A DNA stretch of 64,000 nucleotides, taken from an uncultured Bacteroides sp. Lineage in GTDB: Bacteria > Bacteroidota > Bacteroidia > Bacteroidales > Bacteroidaceae. Of this stretch, positions 17,602-26,298 are shown piece after piece. The notes beneath the pieces were generated by a model. It did not search any database and had not been told where the DNA came from. It saw only the letters and a program-made list of their open reading frames with translations. A program made the position numbers and the translations under genes. Position 1 is the stretch's first letter. Every line of letters starts with the position of its first letter. The stretch spans positions 1,302,001 to 1,366,000 of the forward strand of contig NZ_OY782578.1 of NCBI RefSeq assembly GCF_963677945.1. The letters run 5' to 3'.

Positions 17602-20418
17602 ATGAAACGAAATAAAATATTAGTGTTGTCATTGTTGGCTTGTTTAACCATTCCGGCAGTAGCACAACAAAACGATAAAGCACAGCCTGATGGTAAATAT
17701 GCTGATCAGACAATTGATGTGGGAGCAGATAAAGTGTTAACACGCGGTGAGTCAACTGCTTCGGTATCTGTTATAACCGTCAATTCTACTGATAAGCGTA
17801 GTGCTAGAAATATAGGTAACTCAATTATTGGTCAGGGATCAGGTCTTATCTCATTACAAAATGCCGGTAATTATGCTGCTGCAAACCCAACATTCTATGT
17901 ACGCGGTCTACAGAGTCTTTCTGGAAGTTCTCCGTTAATATTGGTTGATGGAATAGAACGAGATATAAATAATATTACTCCAGAGGAAGTTGAGTCTGTT
18001 ACTGTTCTCAAGGATGCTGCTGCTGTTGCTTTATATGGCTACAAAGGTGCAAATGGAGCAGTATTGATAACAACAAAACGTGGTAAATACAATTCTAAAT
18101 CGGTAAAAGTAACCTTTGACCACCTGTTTAATTTTCTGGCAAATAAACCTAAGTTTGTAGATGCTGCAACTTATGGTAGTGCTGTAAATGAGGCTCGTGC
18201 TAACGATGGACTTACTGCTCGATATACTAATGATGAAATTGCAGCGTTTAAGTCAGGACAGTATCCATACCTTTATCCTAATGTGAATTGGGTGGATGAA
18301 ACTTTCCGTGATAATGCAGTTACAAATAAATTGAATGTTGAGTTTACAGGTGGAGGCCAGAAATTTCGCTATTATACAATGATCGATTTGATTTCAGATA
18401 ATGGTTTTGTAGCTAATCCAGGTAAAAATGATACGTATTCTACACAGAATAAGTATGTGAAAGCAAACTTGCGTAGCAATTTGGATATAGACCTTACTCC
18501 TTCAACTAAACTTAAAGTAAATCTTCTTGGTGTGTTGAATGAGGTTAGTCGCCCTGGCGATTCTGCTGACCTTTGGGATTTGGCTTATTCACTTCCTTCT
18601 GCTGCTTATCCTATCAAGGATGAAAGTGGAAACTGGGGTGGTAATGCAACCTGGAATGGAACAACAAATCCTGTAGCCCAATCTATCGGTGCTGCATATA
18701 CTAAAAATAATACCCGTAGTTTGTTTTCTGACATTACTATCGATCAGAGTCTTTCAGGTGTTTTAGATGGACTTAATGCAAAAATCCGAGTATCATACGA
18801 TAACACTTCAAATATTCTAGAGGATCATAGCAAAACTTATGTTTATGGAAGTGCAACTCCTGGAGCATGGGTTGATGGTGCTCCTACTGTTGCTAGTAAT
18901 TATACAGGTGGTTCAGATTCAGAAATGAGTACTGACGCTTCGACAAACTCTTTTTCTCGTCGTTTTCATTTTGATGGAGGCTTCGATTATCAGCATGAAT
19001 TTGGAAAGCACTCGGTATATTCTCAGCTAAAATGGGATTATGAGTTTCAGGATCAATATGCAGTAAATACTACTATTTATCGTCAGAATTACTCATGGTG
19101 GACACATTATGGTTATAACAATCGTTACTTTGCAGATTTAGCTTTGGTTGAGTCAGGTTCTAATCGCTTAGCTCCCGGATCAAAATGGGCTTTATCTCCA
19201 ACTCTTTCTGCTGCCTGGGTAATCTCACGCGAGAACTTTATGAAAGATGTTAAATGGGTAAATTTCCTAAAACTGCGTGCTTCTGCCGGTCTTATAAACA
19301 CTGATAATCTTCCAGATGATAGTTGGACATATTATATCCAGCAGTATTCAATATCTGGTACTACATATCCGTTTAATTCCGGTTATGGTTCTTCTTTTGG
19401 TATGACAACTCTTACCAGATTGGCAACAGAAAATTACACGCATGAAAAAGCTTATAAATATAATGTAGGTCTTGATGCTACTTTGTTTTCTGGTCTTGAT
19501 GTAACATTAGAAGGTTATTATCAAAAACGTAAAGATATCTGGGTTGAGTCTAGTGGTAAATATACCGATGTAATAGGTGTAGATGCTCCTTATGAAAATG
19601 CAGGTGTTGTTAATAGCTGGGGCTTTGAAGCTAGCCTAGATTACAATAAGAAATTTGGAGAAGTATCTTTCAATATTGGAGGTGAGTTCAACTTAAATCG
19701 TAATCAAATTAAGGAACAGTTAGAAGAACCTCGCCTTTATAATAACCTTGTTCAGACAGGTCATTCATTGAACCAGATTTATGGTCTTAAAGCTATCGGT
19801 TTCTTCAAGGATCAAAACGATATTGCTAACAGTCCTACACAGACATTCTCAACTGTTAAACCAGGTGATATCAAATATAAAGATGTAAATGGTGACGGAA
19901 CAATTGATGCTAACGATAAAACAGCTATTGGCTACAGTGCAGCTGCTCCTCAACTATATTATTCAATTCATCTTGGTGCAGAATGGAGAGGCTTGGGAAT
20001 CGATGCAATGTTCCAGGGAGTAGGAAGATACTCTGCTGTACTCAATACAAAGAGTATGTACTGGCCACTTATCAATAATACAACAATGTCACAATATGCC
20101 TATGACAACCGTTGGACAGCTGATAATATGGATGCCAAATTCCCACGTTTGAGTTCTGTAAGTAATGCAAATAACTATCAGACAAACACTGTATGGCTTG
20201 CTGATCGTTCATTCCTCAAATTGCGTAACCTCGAAGTTTATTACAACTTCCCGGAGAAACTGTTGAAGAATACAAAAATTGTGAACGCTGCTAAAATTTA
20301 CTTGAGAGGTATTGACCTCTTTAGTCTTGATCACTTGGCTGTTTCTGATCCTGAGTCTTATGGTGCAACTAATCCTTTGAACAGAAGTGTTGTTGCAGGA
20401 CTCTCAGTAACTTTCTAA
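17602..20418 (+). CDS. Short SusC-like transporter (pair 2), no N-terminal domain
   Basis: 938 aa. The signal peptide (cut after about residue 21, AVAQQ) is followed almost at once by the plug (VITVNSTDKRSARNIGNSII, FYVRGLQSLSGSSPLILVDG, VLKDAAAVALYGYKGANGAV) and a barrel ending in VAGLSVTF. The carboxypeptidase-like domain found in the first SusC of this operon is missing; the start is clean, so this looks like a natural short form rather than a truncation. A calcium-loop motif DVNGDGTIDANDK is present. It probably forms a second transporter with the SusD that begins 33 nt after its stop. Confidence 0.92.
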   Translation: MKRNKILVLSLLACLTIPAVAQQNDKAQPDGKYADQTIDVGADKVLTRGESTASVSVITVNSTDKRSARNIGNSIIGQGSGLISLQNAGNYAAANPTFYVRGLQSLSGSSPLILVDGIERDINNITPEEVESVTVLKDAAAVALYGYKGANGAVLITTKRGKYNSKSVKVTFDHLFNFLANKPKFVDAATYGSAVNEARANDGLTARYTNDEIAAFKSGQYPYLYPNVNWVDETFRDNAVTNKLNVEFTGGGQKFRYYTMIDLISDNGFVANPGKNDTYSTQNKYVKANLRSNLDIDLTPSTKLKVNLLGVLNEVSRPGDSADLWDLAYSLPSAAYPIKDESGNWGGNATWNGTTNPVAQSIGAAYTKNNTRSLFSDITIDQSLSGVLDGLNAKIRVSYDNTSNILEDHSKTYVYGSATPGAWVDGAPTVASNYTGGSDSEMSTDASTNSFSRRFHFDGGFDYQHEFGKHSVYSQLKWDYEFQDQYAVNTTIYRQNYSWWTHYGYNNRYFADLALVESGSNRLAPGSKWALSPTLSAAWVISRENFMKDVKWVNFLKLRASAGLINTDNLPDDSWTYYIQQYSISGTTYPFNSGYGSSFGMTTLTRLATENYTHEKAYKYNVGLDATLFSGLDVTLEGYYQKRKDIWVESSGKYTDVIGVDAPYENAGVVNSWGFEASLDYNKKFGEVSFNIGGEFNLNRNQIKEQLEEPRLYNNLVQTGHSLNQIYGLKAIGFFKDQNDIANSPTQTFSTVKPGDIKYKDVNGDGTIDANDKTAIGYSAAAPQLYYSIHLGAEWRGLGIDAMFQGVGRYSAVLNTKSMYWPLINNTTMSQYAYDNRWTADNMDAKFPRLSSVSNANNYQTNTVWLADRSFLKLRNLEVYYNFPEKLLKNTKIVNAAKIYLRGIDLFSLDHLAVSDPESYGATNPLNRSVVAGLSVTF

Positions 20419-20451
20419 TAATGAATAATGAAATCTGAAAAATTGAAAATT

Positions 20452-22170
20452 ATGAGACTAAATAAATTAATCATGGTAGCTCTTGGAACACTGGCACTTG
20501 CTTCGTGTTCAGACAAGATGGACTACAATGAATATAACGTTTACGATAAAGATTATGTTACCAAGAACTTCACTTATGTGGGTAACTTAATGACAGCTAT
20601 ATATCGTCAGGTAGACTATGACTTCGGTAACTACTATTCAGGAGCTATTTTAGGTTCAGCATCTGATGAATCTGAGTATGCTATCACCGGTAATTCTATC
20701 GAAGGTTTCTATAATGGTTCATGGAGTCCAACAAATGCAAAAAGTGCAATCTGGTCAGATAGCTATACCGGAATTGCAGACTGTAACCTTGTTTTGAAAG
20801 AATTCCAGGGACTTAAATTTGATGAACTAGTGTTGAATAGTGATTATGATCAACAGATGTATCGTTATCAGAACTATAAGCATGAAGCTCGTTTCTGGCG
20901 TGCATATTTCTATTTTAATCTTGTTCGTCAGTATGGTGCTGTGCCATTGATCACTGAGAATATGACTACCGATGAGAAGAATACTGCCTCCAGAACATCT
21001 GCAGATAGTATCTTTAATTACATCTTTACAGAATGTGATGATATAAAAAATTCTATAGTTAAGGATTACAGTAACTTAGGTGCTATGGCCTTAAACGAAC
21101 AGGAAACTGGTAGAGCTAATAATCTGGCAGTACTTGCACTTAAGGCACGTGCAGCTCTTTACTGGGCAAGTCCTTTGTTCAATAAAAATAATGATAAAGA
21201 ACGTTGGCATACGGCTGCTCTATATAATAAGCAACTTATTGACTCTTGTGAAGTACGAGGAATGAAACTTGCAACTACTTACGAATCATTATGGTCAAAA
21301 GACAATTGGAGTGATGCAAAAATAACATCTGAGATCATCTTTGGTCGTCGTGCTGGTTCGATCAGTACATTTGAAGGTTATAACTATCCAGTTGGTATTG
21401 AAGGAGGAAATGGTGGTAACTGCCCAACACAAACAATGGTTGATGCTTATGAAATGAAAAGTACCGGTCTTGGTATAAATGAGGCAGGTAGTGGTTATGT
21501 TGAAGCCAATCCTTATGCAGGTCGTGACCCTCGTTTTGCTGTAACCATTGCTAAGAATGGAGATACAAGTTGGCCTTCAAGCAACACTACAGCATTGCAA
21601 ACATATTATGGTGGTTTAAATGCTGAACCGTTGACAGGTGGTACTCCAACCGGTTATTATCTTAAGAAGCATTGTCACTCTGCTATTAGTTTAGCATCGA
21701 ACAGTAAATATAAGGTTGACAACCATACGTGGATTACATTCCGTCTTGGTGAGTTCTATCTTAATTATGCCGAAGCTGTATACAACTATTTACCTAGTCC
21801 TTATTCAACAAGTGATGATTTAACAATGTCTGCTGTAACTGCAGTTAATAAGACTCGTGTTCGTGCTGGTATGCCTGTTTTCCCTACAGGAATGACAAAT
21901 GATGCATTCTGGACCAAGTATAAAAACGAACGTATGGTTGAGTTGGCGTTTGAAGGTCATCGCTTCTGGGATGTACGCCGTTGGAAAGAAGCTGCAACAT
22001 ACTTTAAGAGTATACAAGAAATGAAGTTGACAAAGAATGCAGATGGTACAATTACCTATACCCGCAATACTGTCAGCCGTCAATGGGATGATAAGATGTA
22101 TCTATTCCCTATACCTCAGACTGAATTGATGAAGAATAAAAATCTGACACAGAATCCTGGTTGGAACTAA
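20452..22170 (+). CDS. SusD-like surface lipoprotein (pair 2)
   Basis: 572 aa from the ATG at 20452, chosen because MRLNKLIMVALGTLALASC is a normal lipoprotein signal (Cys19); an upstream in-frame ATG at 20428 would add eight charged residues. SusD/RagB features include EARFWRAYFYFNLVRQYG, the YLNYAEAVYNYLP segment and the C-terminal signature ERMVELAFEGHRFWDVRRWK, ending in LFPIPQTELMKN. Last gene of the operon; a strong terminator follows 19 bp after the stop. Confidence 0.93.
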   Translation: MRLNKLIMVALGTLALASCSDKMDYNEYNVYDKDYVTKNFTYVGNLMTAIYRQVDYDFGNYYSGAILGSASDESEYAITGNSIEGFYNGSWSPTNAKSAIWSDSYTGIADCNLVLKEFQGLKFDELVLNSDYDQQMYRYQNYKHEARFWRAYFYFNLVRQYGAVPLITENMTTDEKNTASRTSADSIFNYIFTECDDIKNSIVKDYSNLGAMALNEQETGRANNLAVLALKARAALYWASPLFNKNNDKERWHTAALYNKQLIDSCEVRGMKLATTYESLWSKDNWSDAKITSEIIFGRRAGSISTFEGYNYPVGIEGGNGGNCPTQTMVDAYEMKSTGLGINEAGSGYVEANPYAGRDPRFAVTIAKNGDTSWPSSNTTALQTYYGGLNAEPLTGGTPTGYYLKKHCHSAISLASNSKYKVDNHTWITFRLGEFYLNYAEAVYNYLPSPYSTSDDLTMSAVTAVNKTRVRAGMPVFPTGMTNDAFWTKYKNERMVELAFEGHRFWDVRRWKEAATYFKSIQEMKLTKNADGTITYTRNTVSRQWDDKMYLFPIPQTELMKNKNLTQNPGWN

Positions 22171-22188
22171 TTCAGGATTAACAATATA

Positions 22189-22231
22189 AAATCAGGGCAT
22201 CTCTACTTTGTAAGGATGCCCTGATTTTTTT
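22189..22231 (+). terminator. Rho-independent terminator of the tandem SusCD operon
   Basis: Perfect 13-bp stem AAATCAGGGCATC (22189-22201) / GATGCCCTGATTT (22215-22227), 13-nt loop, followed by a run of Ts. It cleanly separates this operon from the threonine operon. Confidence 0.93.
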
Positions 22232-22408
22232 ATACCTACCTCCTTTTAATATAAAAAGGGTTTGTTTTGTACAAAATGAGAATGTTTTTTATTGTTTTTT
22301 ACATGCATGAAGCTTCTAGAACTAGACTTTTATTCGGTTTTTTCTTGATTTAAATGCTTTTTATCACATTTTTTTCTTGAAAAGTGATAGATTGATAATA
22401 ATAATTTG

Positions 22409-22416
22409 TATTTTTG
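22409..22416 (+). promoter_or_regulatory. Probable thr operon -7 box
   Basis: TATTTTTG matches TAnnTTTG and lies 33 nt before the leader-peptide ATG. A clear -33 TTTG is not seen. Confidence 0.5.
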
Positions 22417-22448
22417 CAGCACTTATCAATGATGATAGAAACAATATT

Positions 22449-22505
22449 ATGACAAATTACTATCCACATACCACATCCATGTGCACCACAACCCTTTGGG
22501 GTTAG
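22449..22505 (+). CDS. Threonine-rich leader peptide of the thr operon
   Basis: An 18-codon frame, MTNYYPHTTSMCTTTLWG, ending in TAG. Six of the 18 residues are Thr (2, 8, 9, 13, 14, 15), using ACA and ACC codons. It lies between a -7 box and the bifunctional aspartate kinase-homoserine dehydrogenase gene 124 nt further on. This is the expected position and composition of an attenuation leader: ribosomes would slow at the Thr codons when charged threonyl-tRNA is scarce. It resembles enterobacterial thrL in logic, not in sequence. Confidence 0.8.
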   Translation: MTNYYPHTTSMCTTTLWG

Positions 22506-22614
22506 GGATAGTTTTGTGTTTCTACGTGAATCACGCTTGCAGTAGGTAAGCAATCAATTTTAAATCTTATTCTTTAGTTCATCCATTTAACTTGTGTCTT
22601 GAGAGGCGTAAGTT
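22490..22614 (+). promoter_or_regulatory. Thr leader RNA with alternative hairpins
   Basis: Visible stems: AACCC/GGGTT across the end of the leader frame (22490-22503); CTAC 22522-22525 with GTAG 22542-22545, enclosing GTG/CAC; GCTTGC 22535-22540 with GTAAGC 22546-22551; and a 10-bp stem with several G-U pairs, AACTTGTGTC 22589-22598 with GGCGTAAGTT 22605-22614, ending 15 nt before the thrA ATG. The second and third stems exclude one another, as an attenuator needs. None is followed by a good U-tract, so which one terminates, or whether control is translational, is unresolved. Confidence 0.5.
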
Positions 22615-22629
22615 CCTAAAATTATAAAC

Positions 22630-25068
22630 ATGAAAGTAATGAAATTCGGCGGAACATCCGTAGGTTCCGTGAACAGCATTTTAAATGTTAAAAAAATAGT
22701 TGAGTCATCAGAAGAGTCTGTTATTGTTGTTGTTTCCGCATTGGGAGGCGTAACAGATCAACTGATAAATACCTCTAAAATTGCCGCAGCCGGTGATGCA
22801 TCTTACGAAAAAGATTTTCGTGAAATAGTGATGCGCCACATAAATATGGTTAAGGATGTAATTCCTGCAGGCGAGAAACAAGTTACTCTAACAAAGCAAG
22901 TACGTGCACTTCTTGATGAATTGAAAGACATCTATCAGGGAATATGTCTGATAAAAGATCTTTCTGCAAAAACAGCTGATACAATTGTAAGTTATGGTGA
23001 AAGAATTTCATCTCTTATCGTTGCTGCACTGATTGATGGTGCACAATGGTTCGACTCCCGCAAGTTTATCAAGACTGAATTTAAGCACAACAAACATACC
23101 CTGGACAAGGAACTGACTAATGAACTGATTAAGGAAACGTTCAAGGAGATTCCACGTGTATCTTTGATGGGAGGGTTTATTTCTTCCGATAAAGTTAGCG
23201 GTGATGTTACTAATCTTGGCAGAGGAGGTTCGGATTATACAGCTGCTATCCTTGCTGCTGCTCTTGACGCTTCGGTTCTAGAAATCTGGACTGACGTAGA
23301 CGGATTCATGACAGCCGATCCGAGAGTGATTAGTGCTGCTTATCCTATTAGCGAACTAAGTTATGTGGAGGCTATGGAGTTGTGCAACTTTGGTGCAAAA
23401 GTGGTTTATCCTCCTACTATCTATCCGGTTTGTCACAAGAATATTCCGATAGTTATTAAAAATACATTCAACCCATCTGCTCCGGGTACATTTATTGTTC
23501 AGGAGAAATCGGTTTCGGGAGGTAAGGCAATTAAAGGCATCTCTTCCATTAACGATACCAGCCTGATTACTGTAACAGGTTTGGGCATGGTAGGAGTTAT
23601 CGGCGTTAATTACCGTATCTTTAAAGCTTTGGCAAAAGGTGGTATCAGCGTGTTTATGGTTTCTCAGGCATCTTCTGAGAACAATACATCTATCGGTGTA
23701 AGAAGCGCAGACTCAAAATTGGCATGCGAATTGCTGAATGAAGAGTTCGCCAAAGAGATTGAGATGGGTGAAATCAGTTGTGTAACGGCTGAATATGGCT
23801 TGGCAACTGTAGCTATTGTAGGCGAAAATATGAAGCATACTCCGGGTATTGCAGGAAAGCTATTCGGTACATTGGGACGAAACGGTATTAATGTAATTGC
23901 TTGTGCCCAGGGAGCTTCGGAAACTAATATCTCATTTGTGATTGATGCAAAGTTCCTTCGTAAGACTCTGAACGTAATTCACGACTCTTTTTTCCTGTCT
24001 GAATATCAGGTACTGAATCTATTTATAAGCGGTGTCGGCACTGTAGGGGGAAGTCTTATAGAGCAGATCCGCTGTCAGCAGAAAAATCTGATGCAACAGA
24101 ATGGTTTAAAACTAAATGTGGTAGGAGTTGCTAACAGCAGGCGAGCACTTTTCTGCCGTGAAGGAATTGATTTAAGCAACTACAAAGAAGAACTAAAAGA
24201 AAAAGGAATTGCAAATTCACCCGAAGTATTCAGAGATGAAGTGCTAGGTATGAATATATTCAATTCTGTGTTTGTAGATTGTACAGCAAGTGCAGATGTT
24301 GCTTCAATATACAAAGAACTGCTTTCGCATAATATTTCGGTGGTGGCAGCCAATAAGATTGCTGCATCGTCAAAATATGAAGATTATTTAGAATTGAAGC
24401 AGATAGCCCGTCACCGCGGAGTGAAGTTCCTTTTCGAAACAAATGTAGGTGCCGGCTTACCAATTATAAATACAATAAACGACTTAATAAACAGTGGTGA
24501 TAAGATTCTGAAAATAGAAGCTGTTCTTTCGGGAACGTTGAACTATATCTTCAATAAAATTGGTGCTGATGTACCTTTTAGCCGTACCATTAAAATGGCT
24601 CAGGAAGAACGCTACTCAGAACCCGATCCCCGTATCGATCTTAGTGGTAAGGATGTAATCCGTAAACTGGTGATTCTGGCACGTGAGGCCGGATATAAGA
24701 TTGAACAGGCCGACGTAGATAAGAATCTGTTTATTCCTGACGAATTTTTCAAAGGTAGCCTGGAAGATTTCTGGCAAAAGATTCCTTCATTAGATGCTGA
24801 CTTCGAAGCCAGAAGAAGAGTTCTGGAAAATGAAAAGAAGCGCTGGCGTTTTGTTGCCCGATTTGAAGAAGGAAAAGCATCAGTAGGACTGCAGGAAGTA
24901 GATTCAAGGCATCCGTTCTATGGTCTTGAAGGAAGCAATAATATTATTCTGTTAACAACAGAGCGTTACCGTGAATATCCAATGATGATTCAGGGATACG
25001 GTGCAGGTGCCGGAGTTACCGCTGCTGGAGTTTTTGCAGATATAATGAGCATTGCTAATATTCGATAG
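22630..25068 (+). CDS. thrA: Bifunctional aspartate kinase/homoserine dehydrogenase
   Basis: 812 aa, normal for the fusion. The N-terminal aspartate kinase (about 1-290) starts MKVMKFGGTSVGS. Tandem ACT-type regulatory domains follow (about 310-460, SLITVTGLGMVGV and ATVAIVGENMKHTPG). The homoserine dehydrogenase (about 465-812) has the NAD(P) motif LFISGVGTVGGSL, VAANKIAASS, and the core VLSGTLNYIFN with DLSGKDVIRKLVILAREAG. It catalyses the first and third steps from aspartate to threonine and methionine. Feedback inhibition by threonine is expected from the family. It is preceded by a Thr-rich leader and followed 2 nt later by the next gene. Confidence 0.97.
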   Translation: MKVMKFGGTSVGSVNSILNVKKIVESSEESVIVVVSALGGVTDQLINTSKIAAAGDASYEKDFREIVMRHINMVKDVIPAGEKQVTLTKQVRALLDELKDIYQGICLIKDLSAKTADTIVSYGERISSLIVAALIDGAQWFDSRKFIKTEFKHNKHTLDKELTNELIKETFKEIPRVSLMGGFISSDKVSGDVTNLGRGGSDYTAAILAAALDASVLEIWTDVDGFMTADPRVISAAYPISELSYVEAMELCNFGAKVVYPPTIYPVCHKNIPIVIKNTFNPSAPGTFIVQEKSVSGGKAIKGISSINDTSLITVTGLGMVGVIGVNYRIFKALAKGGISVFMVSQASSENNTSIGVRSADSKLACELLNEEFAKEIEMGEISCVTAEYGLATVAIVGENMKHTPGIAGKLFGTLGRNGINVIACAQGASETNISFVIDAKFLRKTLNVIHDSFFLSEYQVLNLFISGVGTVGGSLIEQIRCQQKNLMQQNGLKLNVVGVANSRRALFCREGIDLSNYKEELKEKGIANSPEVFRDEVLGMNIFNSVFVDCTASADVASIYKELLSHNISVVAANKIAASSKYEDYLELKQIARHRGVKFLFETNVGAGLPIINTINDLINSGDKILKIEAVLSGTLNYIFNKIGADVPFSRTIKMAQEERYSEPDPRIDLSGKDVIRKLVILAREAGYKIEQADVDKNLFIPDEFFKGSLEDFWQKIPSLDADFEARRRVLENEKKRWRFVARFEEGKASVGLQEVDSRHPFYGLEGSNNIILLTTERYREYPMMIQGYGAGAGVTAAGVFADIMSIANIR

Positions 25069-25070
25069 AG

Positions 25071-26285
25071 ATGAAACATATTATAATTTTAGGTGATGGT
25101 ATGGCCGACTGGCCAGTTAAATCATTACAAAACAAAACACTGTTGCAATATGCAAAGACACCATACATGGATTTGCTTGCAAAAATGGGAAAAACCGGTC
25201 AGCTGGTAACTGTTGCACCGGGCTTTCACCCGGGAAGTGAAGTGGCAAATATGTCCGTTCTCGGATATAACCTGCCACAAGTGTACGAGGGTCGCGGTCC
25301 GCTCGAAGCTGCCAGCATCGGGGTGGAACTACAACCCGGAGAAATGGCTATGAGATGCAATCTTATTTGCGTTGAAGGAGAGATCTTAAAGAATCACTCT
25401 TCCGGCCATATAACTACTGAAGATGCAGATGTACTGATTAAATTTCTGCAAGAAAAATTAGGTAATGATCGCATAAGCTTTCACACCGGAGTGGCTTACC
25501 GTCACTTACTGGTTATTAAAGGAGGAAATAAGAATATTGATTGTACTCCTCCGCATGATGTACCTCTCAAGCCGTTCCGTCCGCTAATGGTTAAAGCTAC
25601 AGCGCCCGAAGCTCAGGAAACTGCCGATCTTATCAATGACTTAATCCTCAAATCTCAGGAACTACTCAAGGATCACCCACTTAACCTGAAACGAATGGCT
25701 GAGGGAAAAGATCCTGCAAACAGTATCTGGCCATGGTCTCCGGGCTATCGTCCGCAGATGGAACCTATGTCGCAGACTTTCCCGTTCATTAAGAAGGGGG
25801 CTGTAATTTCGGCTGTCGACTTAATAAAGGGAATTGGTTACTATGCCGGACTTCGCCGTATTGAGGTGGAAGGTGCTACCGGACTTTTTGATACCAATTA
25901 TGAAAATAAAGTAGCTGCAGCACTCGAAGCACTTCAGACAGAAGACTTTGTTTATCTTCATATTGAGGCAAGTGATGAGGCTGGACACGAAGGAGATGTG
26001 GATTTAAAGCTGAAAACAATAGAATATCTGGATTCACGTGCTGTGGGGCCTATTTATGAAGCGGTGAAGAACTGGGACGAGCCTGTGGCTATTGCAGTGC
26101 TCCCTGATCATCCTACACCATGCGAACTACGTACACATACTTCAGACCCTGTGCCATTCCTGATCTACTATCCAGGCATAGAAGCAGATGCAGTACAAAC
26201 TTTCGATGAATTCTCAGTAAAAGAGGGTGCATACGGTTTATTAAAGGAAAATGAGTTTATTAACGCGTTTCTGAACAATGAATAA
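25071..26285 (+). CDS. apgM: ApgM-type phosphoglycerate mutase homologue, likely homoserine kinase
   Basis: 404 aa, alkaline phosphatase superfamily. Metal-site motifs are GDGMAD (Asp9), the nucleophile region SEVANMSVLGYN (Ser62), EASDEAGHEGD and LPDHPTPCELRTH. The fold is that of archaeal-type cofactor-independent phosphoglycerate mutase. No GHMP-type thrB is present between thrA and thrC, and this gene occupies that place, 2 nt after thrA. It is therefore probably the homoserine kinase of the pathway, as proposed for Bacteroidetes from gene context. Kinase activity is inference; mutase activity cannot be excluded. Confidence 0.85.
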   Translation: MKHIIILGDGMADWPVKSLQNKTLLQYAKTPYMDLLAKMGKTGQLVTVAPGFHPGSEVANMSVLGYNLPQVYEGRGPLEAASIGVELQPGEMAMRCNLICVEGEILKNHSSGHITTEDADVLIKFLQEKLGNDRISFHTGVAYRHLLVIKGGNKNIDCTPPHDVPLKPFRPLMVKATAPEAQETADLINDLILKSQELLKDHPLNLKRMAEGKDPANSIWPWSPGYRPQMEPMSQTFPFIKKGAVISAVDLIKGIGYYAGLRRIEVEGATGLFDTNYENKVAAALEALQTEDFVYLHIEASDEAGHEGDVDLKLKTIEYLDSRAVGPIYEAVKNWDEPVAIAVLPDHPTPCELRTHTSDPVPFLIYYPGIEADAVQTFDEFSVKEGAYGLLKENEFINAFLNNE

Positions 26286-26298
26286 AATCAATAACATA

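Noticed and set aside
22350-22553. Minus-strand open frame over the thr leader
   Set aside because: It is the shadow of the leader region; the plus-strand 18-codon frame with six Thr in front of thrA is the better explanation.
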